From: Ophioderma brevispina
Taxonomy: Eukaryota; Echinodermata; Ophiuroidea; Amphilepidida; Ophiodermatidae
DNA length: 64,000 bases
Assembly (NCBI GenBank): GCA_023653785.1
Contig: JAMKCH010088206.1
Span: 81,674 to 145,673, forward strand
Direction: 5' to 3'
The notes beneath the pieces are model-generated. The model was not told the DNA's origin and ran no database searches. It was given only the letters and a program-made list of their open reading frames with translations. This document shows positions 11,801 to 23,800 of the stretch, piece by piece. How positions within the stretch are numbered: the stretch's first letter is position 1; every line of letters begins with the position of its first letter. The position numbers were made by a program, and so were the translations under genes.

Positions 11801-14800
11801 ACCACGAAAACCCCATTTTGAAATTTTTCTGCAGATGTTCAAGTGTTTAAGTAGTTTCTAAAACATTTTTTTTTGCTCCTGCACATACCAATTTATGACT
11901 GTTGTTACAATTTAATTTTCGCAGTGTTCAGTGTTTCAGTAGTTTCTAAAACATTTTTTTTTGCTTCTGCACATCACCAATTTTATGACTGTTTTTAAAT
12001 TTAATGGGTTATTGGCTTCATTTTAATATACAATTTGGCAAAAAGAAAATAAAACTTGAGCACAAACTAAATAATTTTATTTTAGAAGCAGTTCATGTAA
12101 TAGAAACACAGCAGCCAAATATAGACAATATAAAATGCTTCACTTGTGCTAAGTTACTTTCCTTTTGAGTTATTCTCTTTAGAGGTAATTTAATTAGTAG
12201 TATAACCCCCTGAGGTCTACCAACTTTATGACAGTATTCCTGATTGGCTGATTACATGGTATAACCTCTGAGTGACCAATCAAAATAGATCTTCGAAAAA
12301 TAGCTATATGCACCCTTTTTAATGCTTTTCTAATACATTATATGCACCCTTTTAATGTTTTTCTAATACATTATCTAACCTTATGAAAAACCAATGAATT
12401 TGGCCGTTAGTGGGGGTTAATACAGACTTGCACAAATAATGGAGTGTTTGGATTGGGGTAGTTCACGTTAAATCCACTGAATTCCCCCAGTGTTCCTTTA
12501 AGTGGCTTGTTGAGGTAAAGGTTGCTCACCCCCTAGACTAGTGCACCATTTCCATTCCTAGACTACAGTGTTTGTCATAATCCATTGGACATGATATACA
12601 TGTGCGTATCTCTTTGCTGTGCTTACATGCAATCCAACGGTGTGTTGTATTGGCAGGAAAGCAGGCGTACATAGTTACATGTCCAAGGGATTTTGACAAA
12701 TACTATATTGCAACATTTACTAGTTATAAGGCTCATGTAAATATTATAACATATATTGCTCACAGATCATCACGCATTTAATAAATTTGTCTGTCGGGTC
12801 AAAACGGTGTCTTCATGTAAATGATAACCATAATCTCATACTCTCATGTGTAATCAAGTAATGGGGCGGTTTCTGTGGGCTTCGTATGGAAATTATGCTC
12901 TTGTTAAACGTAGTATTGTCAAGTTTCCAGATGGCAAATTGTAAATTGTAAGACATTGATATGATAATTTTGCCCTGTCAGCTACTGTACATTTGTCTAC
13001 GGTCATAACAGGGTATTTTTTGTAAGTCTTATTATACCTGAGGGCATTTTATCAAATCTGAACCACTGTTAACATTAACCCCATGAGTACTCTCTGCTGA
13101 TTGGTCACAATTGAACTTATGTGATTGCTGATTGGTCACATTAAAATTTATGATTTTTTTAGCCAATAAGCAACATGGTAAGAATGGTGGGAGGGCTGAA
13201 GAGGGCTAGAGCTGAAATATTTGCAAGCTGCATTTTAATTGCTTATTGAAATGAATGTGATGTAAAGAGCCAATCAGAGATGCTGTTAAGTCAGATAGTG
13301 CTGAGGGGTTTAATTCTGTTGTGCTTTGTTAGTAACCTCAAGAGGCTGAAGCAGCTTGGGACAACCTTACATTAACACAGTGACATTTTAGTCAATTGTT
13401 TGCATTTCAGTATTGGGTTTAATCCATTTTTCATGCTTAATCTTGTGGCATGCAAATTTGAGCAGAATATGGATTCTTTCACTTTCTGATAAAAAAAGGT
13501 GATGCATTCATGTTAAATCTGCTTGTTACATAAACGTGTTGTTCATTTCTTGCAGGTTGTACGAGGGCTACTCAAGTTCTGGCCCAAGACATGTAGTCAA
13601 AAAAGGTAAGCAAGTCTTTATTTTGGCACAAAAGATCTGTCCAAGCAAAGCCTGACATTAAAAGATTGGGTTACTGGTAATTTTTTGTGTCCAATACAAA
13701 GCAATAATTATTGGGGGAAACAAATTATGATTTAGAAATTACTGATTAAAACATGGAATGTCAATGGAGGAGTTTTTCCTAGTAGTTGGCTTATCTAAAT
13801 GTAATTAATCAACTTTCATGGCCTCGTCAGAGAGGTGTTCATAATACAGTCCCATAAGATGGATTGATCTTGTAACTCCGTGTCTGTCCCTCATGAGGCT
13901 TCGGCTTCTGCCGTGCATCCCTCGGCTTTTGGCGTCTGTTGTGCATCCCTTGGTTTCACTGCGCTGGAAATTTATTTTTTTAATGTGAAAAGCATAGTGG
14001 TGAATTTGAAATTGAAAACCTTTGAACCCTATTTCTGGCATCCTATCAATGCCTTGTGCGGCCTCTATGACGATCCTTATTGTAATCATACGAATCTTTT
14101 TAACACTTTTGGATTGGAAACCCTTTGGTTTATTGAAATTTTTTAATTTTCTTACATTATTTCAAAGTAAATATCTTTAATTACTTTACAAATTGGATTA
14201 TTAGTATCTTGAAATCTAAAAAAAAATATTAACATGGATTTTTTCTTTTGCTTAAAATCTATTCATTGTAAAGGTATAAAACGCTCTTTTAAATCCTGGA
14301 ATGATATTTTAATGATTCGCATTTTCTAAAGAGCATCATAATATCAGCTTTCCCTCATTTCAGTTTTCAGACCAAAAGCAATTGAAATGGTACGTGCCTT
14401 GTGTATTGTAGCTCCGATATTTGCAGAGAGAAAAACTTGTCTGCTATTCAGCCAGATTTAAAAGCATTTCTAGAGGGAATACTGATTATTATTAGGCCGT
14501 ATTTTTCACAGAAATATTTTTCACTTTTCATGAAAATTGCGCAAAAATAATGTAATATACCTTTATTACATAATGATCTTGTTTTATTCACGCTTCATGT
14601 TGAGTCACAGAATAGAACAAAATAATAGTTCACACAGTAGCTGATTTAGAATTGTTCGAATGTTAAATGGGAATGCATGAGTTAATATTTTAGTGTGTTT
14701 TATTTTCCTGTCAAATTAATATAACACAAAAACATTCTTTTTTAATTAATTTATAAGTTTGACTTTTTGTTGTGTCAATGTCATTTTTAAAGGATAACAT

Positions 14801-17800
14801 TGAATTTGCTACATATGGGAAAAAAGTCATAAAATCACTTGGTATTTTTGTTGCATGGATTTGCTAATATAACCTGCTTGAAATCCCCATATTAAAGTCC
14901 AAACAGTACATTTTATCCAATTCTGAAAGTTTTAAATACGGTGTATAAAATTCTAACTTGGATAAAACATTAGAACATCTGTAGGGTTTGGTTTTAAAGT
15001 GGGTGGGGGTAGTATACTCATGGCTCAAGCGTTTGACCTCAAACATTGCATTATTGATATTTGTTTATGATGCACTGGTGTACAGCACAGTCAACTGTTT
15101 AGGGTACATTTGAGTCGCCATCACTGCACATCATTTTTTTTGAGACCAGTATGACACTTTACTATTTTGGTTTTTTTTGTGTGTCATTAAGGTGGTATAA
15201 TGGAATTGTACACACTTTCCCTGATTTATAAGCTAAAATAACAAATTTCCAATGTTTTTTAATCTTTTCTGATCCCTTGTCACGAACCAATGTGAATTAA
15301 AAACTACATAATCAGGCAGTTGCATCTTACATTCAGATTAAATGGCTTCCGACCAGTGACGTAGCAAAGATATGGAGGTTAAGATGTCATGCAAATATGT
15401 GTACTTCTTCTTAGGTATCCACAAGTCCCAGCCATTTTGTTCATATTTAATGTTTTGGATCAATGTTTTTGGATAAAGAAATGTGTAAATCTTTTCTGAT
15501 CCCTCGTCACTTACAATGTGAATTAAAAAACTCATATCTGCAGTTGCATTACTTCAAGATATATGGCTTCCGACCAGTGACGTAGCAAAGATATGGAGGT
15601 TAAGATGTCATGCACAATATGTGTACTTCTTCTAGCGTATCCACAAGTCACGCCATATTTGTTCATATTTAATGTTTGGATAAATTAAATGTGATAAATT
15701 TTTCTGATCCCGCGTCACTTACCAATGTGAATTAAAAACACATAATCTGCAGTTGCATTACATGCAAGATTAAATGGCTTCCGACCAGTGACGTAGCAAA
15801 GATATGGAGGTTAAGATGTCATGCACAATATGTGTACTTCTTCTTGCGTATCCACAAGTCCCAGCATTTTGTTCATATTTAATGTTTGATAATGTTGATA
15901 AAAATGTGATAAATCTTTTCTGATCCCTCGTCCTTACCAATTGAATTAAAAACTACATACTCGGCAGTTGCATTACTGCAAGATTAAATGGCTTCCGACC
16001 AGTGACGTAGCAAAGATATGGAGGTTAAGATGTCATGCACAATATGTGTTCTTTCTTCTTAGCGTATCCACAAGTCCCATTCCATTTTGTTATATTTATG
16101 TTTTGGATAAATGTTTTGGATAAATAAATGTGATAAATCTTTTCTGATCCCTCTTCACTTACCAAATGTCATTAAAAACTATCATATCTGCAGTTGCATT
16201 ACATGGGGGGGGCAAGATTAAATGGCTTCCGACCAGTGACGTAGCAAAGATATGGAGGTTAAGATGTCATGCACAATATGTGTACATTCTTCTTACGTAA
16301 CCACAAGTCCCGCCATTTTGTTCATATTTAATGTTTGATAAATGTTTTGGAATAAATAAATGTGATAAATCTTTTCTGATCCCTCGTCACTTACCAATGT
16401 GAATTAAAAACTACAAATCTCAGTTGGCATTACTGTCAAGATTACCTATTTCTTCCGACCAGTGACGTAGCAAAGATATGGAGGTTAAGATGTCATGCAC
16501 AATAAGTGTACTTCTTCTTAGCGTATCCACAAGTCATTCGTAATGGCTTGCGGTGGTATCAGGATATATTCAACTGATTAACCCTGATCTAGCCTTTATC
16601 TATGATACGACGCCTCCTAACATGCCCAATATATGAATGCATTTGTGCACCAAACATGGAATCTTTCATTTACATGACAAAGAATTCCGCGTTCCAGTGT
16701 AGTGTGTGCCTCGCACGTGACTCTAAACTTCCATACCCTGATCTGAGTCCTTGTATCTATGATACGGACGCTCCTAACCTGCCCAATACATGTACTAATT
16801 TGTGCACCAACATGAATCTTTCATTTACAGAACAAAAGAAGTCCGCAATCCAAGTGTAAAGTGGTGTGCCTCAGCACGTGCTCTAAACTTCCATACTGTT
16901 TCAAGGGTGAACCCCAACTGGGATGCTCAGTTGGTAAAACTTGACTTGCTAAATTATCACTGGTTCAAATGCCGCTTTAGCCAAATTGTCTTTGCTGCCT
17001 TATGCACATAATTTCATAGGCAGTTTCCTTGTTATGTTTAAAATGTTTTGCATTTCTTGTTAATGTGTTTGCTTTGTTTCTGCTTCCTCCATTTTTATAG
17101 GTCATGTTCCTAGGTGAAATTGAGGAGATTTTAGATGGATAGAACCTTCACAATTTGTCAAGATACAAGATCATCTTTTCACAATTGGATCGATGTGTAA
17201 CCAGTCCACACATTTCCAGTAAGCTAGCTCAAAAAGCACCAAAAATCTAATGATTATGGTTTGCTTTGTTTGCTCTACTTGACATTTAAGTTTGGACCGG
17301 CACTCCTGGTTGGTACACATAGGTATGTTCTTAGACTCACCCCTTAGAAAAGTACTTGTAACAATGAGAATAATTGGAAGAAAGACCTTTTGACAAATGT
17401 GTATTAAAAGATTGAATTCTCTTGTCATGTTGTTAGGAATTACTGATAAACACCGGTTCCTAAACAGTTTCAAGTGAATTAAAAAAAGATTGCATAATTT
17501 CAAATCCAACTACTTCATCATGCAATTTGAAATTAGTTTAATTGATCTCAACTTCAGAAGTAACATATCACTGAGATTAAAGCAGAGTTAGGACAATTAG
17601 TCTTCAGATGTGTTGGTGCGTGAATGTTTTTATTTTTAAAAACCTCTCTGGATTTAAACTTGTAACATCAACATAAACGGTACTGCATTCTGCGATGATT
17701 TTGGAATTGGATATTTAAAAAAAAAAAAAAAAACCTAATAATATATTTAGGGAAAGTGATTCTATTGCCGTTATTTTTAACAGGTGTATTTTGTTGGCCA

Positions 17801-20800
17801 CTTCACTCAGTGACTACTTGGAATTGTTAAAACATGTTTCACATAAAACCTTAAGGTTTGTAAAGGTGTCCCATCAAATTTAATTTCACATGGCATATCA
17901 TACGAAAGGCCATCACCTGTACAAGCATTTTCAATTTGGGGGTGACGGCTCACAGATTGTACTTGTAGACTATCTGGTACACAGTCTGAATCTCTTGGGA
18001 ATCAAATATAATCAAACCCCATTTTGTGGCCTTCTGTTCAAAATTGGCCAAAATTCATTTGTGTGCACAAATCGTCCTCAAAGGCTGACTCTCATAGATT
18101 CAAAAATATAACTTTTTTAAAATATCCAACTAGAACTAAAGATACTTTTGCTAATTGCTTATAGTCCAAGGTTTGAGATGATCAAATTTTTCATTATGAT
18201 GCATAAACATTTTTGGTTGTGTACTAGTACCGTAGGATACGTGTAGAACAAAAATTTCAGAGCAGGAATATTTTATAAAGTTGTGGTAGTCTCCACATGA
18301 AGGACATCAATTGGAGCTGAGCTATTTCGCACAGTGATTAGATTTGAAAGTTTTATGTTATGTAAAAAAATGATTCGTTAAAAAATTGAGGGCACAATCC
18401 TCATGAATCTCCGAGTCGGCCTTTAAAGGACTAGCAGTTGCCAGGATTTTCAAACTTGCCATTTAATTTGTAGTATTTGTGTAGTTTTTAATTTTGGAAA
18501 AAAAAATTTTTTTTTAAACACTGTGGGACAATGTAAGCATTCTTGGCTGATGCCCGGGTTCCAATCGTTTATTGAACCCAGGTAGTACGCGCTGCGTGTT
18601 GAAGTTATTTTTAGGTTAAGCGCTCGCATCATACCGCGTTTTGCTACGTTCGCGCGCGCACATCAACTTTCCGTCTCGTTGCGTATGATCGTTGCGTTCA
18701 ATGGGTTGTTCGATTGTTGTCACTGGGTGGTGGAGCCCTTTCTTGTTTTGTATTAAGCCGTAAAGCATCGCGAAATTGGGTTAAAGATGACCTTAAATGG
18801 ATAAAGCTGTTTAAGAATGAGAATAAAGGTATGATTTTGGGAATCGGTACTCTCTTTACGACGAATTGAACCGGCGACACATTATTTTTGCGTGGAAAGA
18901 ACTCGGCCTACGGCCTCGTTCTTCCACTTAAAATAATGGTATCGCCTTGGGTTCAATTCGTCGTAAAGAGAGTACCGGTTCCCAAAATTATACTTTATTC
19001 TCTAAATCATGATATTGATACTAATGCCCAATATGTTGATGGGCCCCAAATGGTAAAATCCAGGCGAATATTGGTCAGGCACCTTAATTGTTCTAATTAA
19101 ATTGTCAAACTTCCAATACTTTGTTAAAAGTTTTACTTGACGTGTCTGCTTGATTGGCGCTTGTCAAATGTTTTCCGTCAATAATGAGCTTACAACACAG
19201 ATGCAGTGCATATCATTATGTGTTTCCTTCACCCAAACTAAACATCACTGTGTGATGTGGCTGACAATTCTTATCAATTTATCTATGTGCCGCATTCATG
19301 TTTGTATATTCATAGGTTAATAATTGCGGAGAATGGGACAAAATAATGCACACATGCTGAGATTTTGATGTGTCTAATGCACAGCATCAAAATCAAGTGC
19401 ACTGATTTGTCCCATTTTGTGAGCAAAAGTAAATTGCAGTTATTAACCTAATTCATACATGACCGAAAACAAAAAATAATTTGCTTTAATTAGTGATTAA
19501 CCGTGTTGTAAAATGTCATTTACAATAGCTTATCATGAAAATAAATATAAATCACTCACAGAAAAAAGTGAATGAGTCCTGCACGACGGCAACACACTAA
19601 AAGCAAACCTTACGCAGACGCGGCTGGACACTTTAATACCCTTCGTGGTACCTTCACTATTTGAGTAATGGCTTACTGATTTGGATGTTACATATGTAGG
19701 CGCAATGAAGCGGAGTTTAGAATTATTCTACAACTAACTTATTCCATGTTGTTAATTCTGTTAGCAGAAGCTGTGTATATACTCACATGCACAGTTATCG
19801 ATTGACTGGTATTCTTTGAGGCAGTCTTTAATTCAAACCCAGGTTTAAACCAGGTTAGTCCTTTGAATAGACCTTTTTTCCCTTATGCACTAAATGTGTG
19901 AGTATGTTGAAATAAAAGGTCCACACACGAAGGACTAATCCTGGTTTAAACCTGGAATAATCTTTGAGGCAATCTTTATTTAAACCCAGGTTTAAACCAG
20001 GTTAGTCCTCCTTGAATAGACCTTTTTTTTCCTTATACACTAAAAGTGCCAATTATATTGAAATAAAAGGTCCACTCATGTAGGACTAACCCTGGTTTAA
20101 ACCCTGATCTACTAAAGTTGAATACCCTTTGAGAATACCAAGCCATTGTGCTACAAAAGTAAAGTAGATCTATTACCTGCCGTCTCTGCCGGCTCAGTTA
20201 ATATTAGTAACACTCTATTGACAGCTCGGTAGTGACAGGGTTATATCATAAAACAATGGAAAAATGGGCAAGTCAATACTTGGAATTTAAAGATAGTTTC
20301 ACGCTCTGAAGTAACGCTGCATCATATCATGTGTGTGTTATGTATACATTTTGTGGATAGAACATCTGCTTGGCTAGTGGCAAATTTCTAGTGCCAGTTA
20401 TTAGTATACAGATATTGAATGCCTGTTTAGTTAGAGGCACTATCAGTGACTTGGTAAATCAGAAAATAGAAAAAATATTTAAAAAAAAATCAAGATTTTG
20501 CAGGGTACGGTAACAATATAGGTATGCTAACATACCTACAAGTAGTAAGGACGAAAGTAAAACGTAATAAGGAAGAATCAGATAGTTAGTCAATAATGTC
20601 GGTACGGGACATTGATACAAATGTAATGATTGAGATTCTTATCTTGAGCCACTGCTGTTCTTCATATTTCTGTCAATGTTCAGTTACAAAAAAATAACTA
20701 TGAGTATTCTAGACTTTATCCTTCACTTGTAATCTAATTTTGAAAATTCAACTTTTTGACTCTTTCGAGCGAAGCAATGATAGGGTCTTTAGCTTTATTT

Positions 20801-23800
20801 GGACTTACAACAAAATCAATAAACAAAAAAATCGATAATCAATACATAGAATAAGTATAAAATAATTAGAATAAAATGTGAAACTACAATCAATAAAAAT
20901 ATTAGTGCAAATTAAACAAAATATAGAGACAATATTGAATTTGATTTTGAGGAGTGAAATGGAGCGATCCAAATTTGACAGAATTTAGAGTGTTGTTATA
21001 TATAAACGATGATTTCTCCTGTGGTAAAATGTAAAAGTAAGTACATTTAATTTTTCATTTTCCAACTGATAAATGAAATCCACCAATATTTTTCAGCCAT
21101 TGAATGTTTCTTGATTGCCATATGCAGTGTGACCTTACAAATCTTTAACCAACTCTTAATGCAAGAAAACCCAATTACCCCACAGTGAAGTCACTAACAA
21201 GTACCAAAAACCTATTTATCTAATGTATGTGGTCATATGCATTATACATTACAAATCTATTTTTGTATGGAAGAGCATCTTGGGCTTTTGTAAATGTTTC
21301 TCTATACAATTATCATAAGCAAGATGCCTGATACTTATATCCGAGTGTGTGGTTGACTCTCTCTCTCTGACGCTGGATGAATATGCTGCACTTAGTGTGG
21401 GATTATGCTTGTAAAATTATTTGGACTTGAACGAAAGAAATTGGGATTTGGCTGACATAATGAAACCAGTGATTCTGGAGGGGAAAAGTGGATTTTGACT
21501 TCCAACTGGTTGTTTTTGCTGGGAGAGTAATCCGAGTCAAGTGACCGCTTAGTTAAATATTGAATCTTGTTGCTGAATGTGAAGTGGTTCAAATGGCCCT
21601 AAACCCTGAGAAATCTGAACCTCCTATCCATTCATTGGGATAACAAGTGGGAAAGCATTGCAAGTAAGCTAGTGGCTAGGGAAAACGGGGTGATAATCGG
21701 GAGGACGGAAAGGAACTATGGTGCCGGTGGTTAGGACCGGGAATGAACGCACATTCAACAATTTCTCCTGTTACATAATTAATCGAACGTCTTTATTTGT
21801 TGTGTGTTTTTCAGTTGCAGAAAGGGCCCTGTACTTCTGGAATAAATATTTGCTAAATCGGATTGAGGAGAACATATCTGTAATTATGCCCATCATGTTC
21901 CCTAGCCTCTACATGATATCAAAAGAACATTGGAATCAGTAAGTCGATACTTCCAGCTCTGCATGTGGTGCTAATCTGAATTAACCTGAAAGCCATTGAT
22001 ACAAGGACCTGGTTTATGAAATGGAACACTGTCCAGGAAGTGAATCGACATGATTCATGTGGGTGTTAAGTTAGATGTGTAGCCTTTATAGGAAAAAAAT
22101 TACAGCCAGTATTTCTATAAACTTTTTTTTGCTCATAAATTAAAGGTAGTTAATTGGGATAGAAAATCATTAGCATTTGTTTAATTGAAGCGTGCAATTT
22201 TGGGTGTTAAAATGGAGTGGTTTAGTCCTAAAGAAGTAATGCTTCTGTAATTTGAAGTTGTTTCTTACTTTTACTACTGGCAGCAATAACCAATGGATCA
22301 TAATGTATTGCTGAGTGTGTAACTACAGAAAATAACTAAATCACTTTTATACATAAAATGACATTTTCAGCTATTCACTTGGGGTATGATCAGAGGGTGT
22401 TTTGAAAGCCAATCCCACAATGCCTGCAATGTGTTCTATACTGTCTGTACTAAACCATGTTAGTACTTAAGGAAAAAGGTGTTTAAGAGTTTGAAGGTCC
22501 TCCCCAAAACATTTCATCTTATGATAAAAAAAATATCCTTAATTACTTGCACTTCGTGGTTCAAATGAATGTAAGTCCGGGTTTGTGTGTGTTAGAGGAA
22601 TGATTTTTGTGGAATCACATTACCTTTTTTGTGAAATTTCCAAAACGGTTGCATTGTGTATGGATTCAATTACCTATACCCTGTGGTGGTGTGATTTATA
22701 CAAGCAAATCTAATATTTCAAAAAGTGGTTTTTGACGAAAATAAATGGTGGCATTTTCTCTGGAAAATTACCTCATATCTCTTAAAGGAACATTGTGATA
22801 TATTTTGTTGTGGTATGGTAGCCTAAAAAGGACTAAAAACCTCTAAACACTAAATCAATCATGTAGTAGCTTCAATGTTGAGCACAGGCTGTGATGACAC
22901 TCATAACCAATAGCAGGTGTGCTGCGGATGTCTGTATATTGTCCGAGTGCCAGTAGTTTCTTTTTGATGCACTGTTAGTGTGATAAGGTTGTGGCCGCCA
23001 CCCATTCCACTCACACCGTTTATACACAGGGTCGTACACAAGTGCCATTACCAATTGATCATGCATGGAAAATACTAGATCACTGTGAAAAAAATGTTTT
23101 TTTTTGGGGCTAGAAATATAGGAACAAACGATCTCTATGTGAATACTGTGGGATTGGCAATTAGAACGCTATGTAAAACGTTAAATGAATGGCATTTTTG
23201 AAATACGACAGTATCTGAAACACCGATATGTTACTTGTGGAATAAAAAGCAGCAATCGTAATTATAACCTCCTTAATTAAGTGACATCACGTTATGAAAC
23301 TTTGTGGAGTTGTAGAACACGATGAACAAAGTACTTAATGCCAAATTTTGCTAAAACCTCAGAAATGTGAAATAGGACAGTACTGATGTGGGCGATGAAT
23401 TAACTAATCCATTTAATAGGGCTTATATTTAGAATTTTTAAATATTGGAAAATATCACAGAATATTCCATATTTCATGCTCGCGTCTTAGCGGTTCTGCA
23501 ACCTGCTAGAAGTTGACATATCGTTTGGACACACAATACGAACAGTTGCCTAAGAGCTTGCTTTCGTGATGGCACGATCTTTGACATTGCAAGAGACATC
23601 CAATTGGTCGATTTTGCAGTTTTCTACTCATCGACATCCAAATCAAAAAATATCAGCTGATGAACATTACCGGGAGTCAACTAATGCAATGCATTTCAAA
23701 AAACAATGTTGAGGCTGCTATGGTTGAACTGTGCAGAGCATATAAAACGGTAAAATCTGTACATTGTATCCCTTAAACAAGAAAGTGTTTGAAATTTATC

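Larger units (their letters stand above)
8805..13555 (+). other. PPP2R5 intron
   Basis: This intron separates the LAYC exon from the FWPK exon. It contains the minus-strand open frame at 9,379-9,583, a TATA-like box with a small ORF at 10.4-10.8 kb, two local tandem duplications at 11.8-12.4 kb and two MITEs (12,564-12,706 and 13,076-13,313). The rest is AT-rich with nothing recognised. Confidence 0.8.
13606..17100 (+). other. PPP2R5 intron
   Basis: It holds about 1.4 kb of AT-rich sequence without recognised features (13.6-15.0 kb), then the satellite-bearing dispersed element at 15,020-16,900. The last 200 bp before the acceptor are unremarkable and T-rich. Confidence 0.8.
17220..21814 (+). 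other. PPP2R5 intron
   Basis: It contains the long palindrome at 18,819-19,002, a palindromic MITE at 19,312-19,453 and the GTTTAAAC-type double element at 19,808-20,139. The segments 17.2-18.8 kb and 20.2-21.8 kb are AT-rich and show no recognisable feature beyond an A17 run near 17,717. Confidence 0.8.

Noticed and set aside
15290..16534. CRISPR-like array
   Set aside because: Units are ~215 bp with mostly repeated content, in eukaryotic intron sequence; no short repeats with unique spacers.
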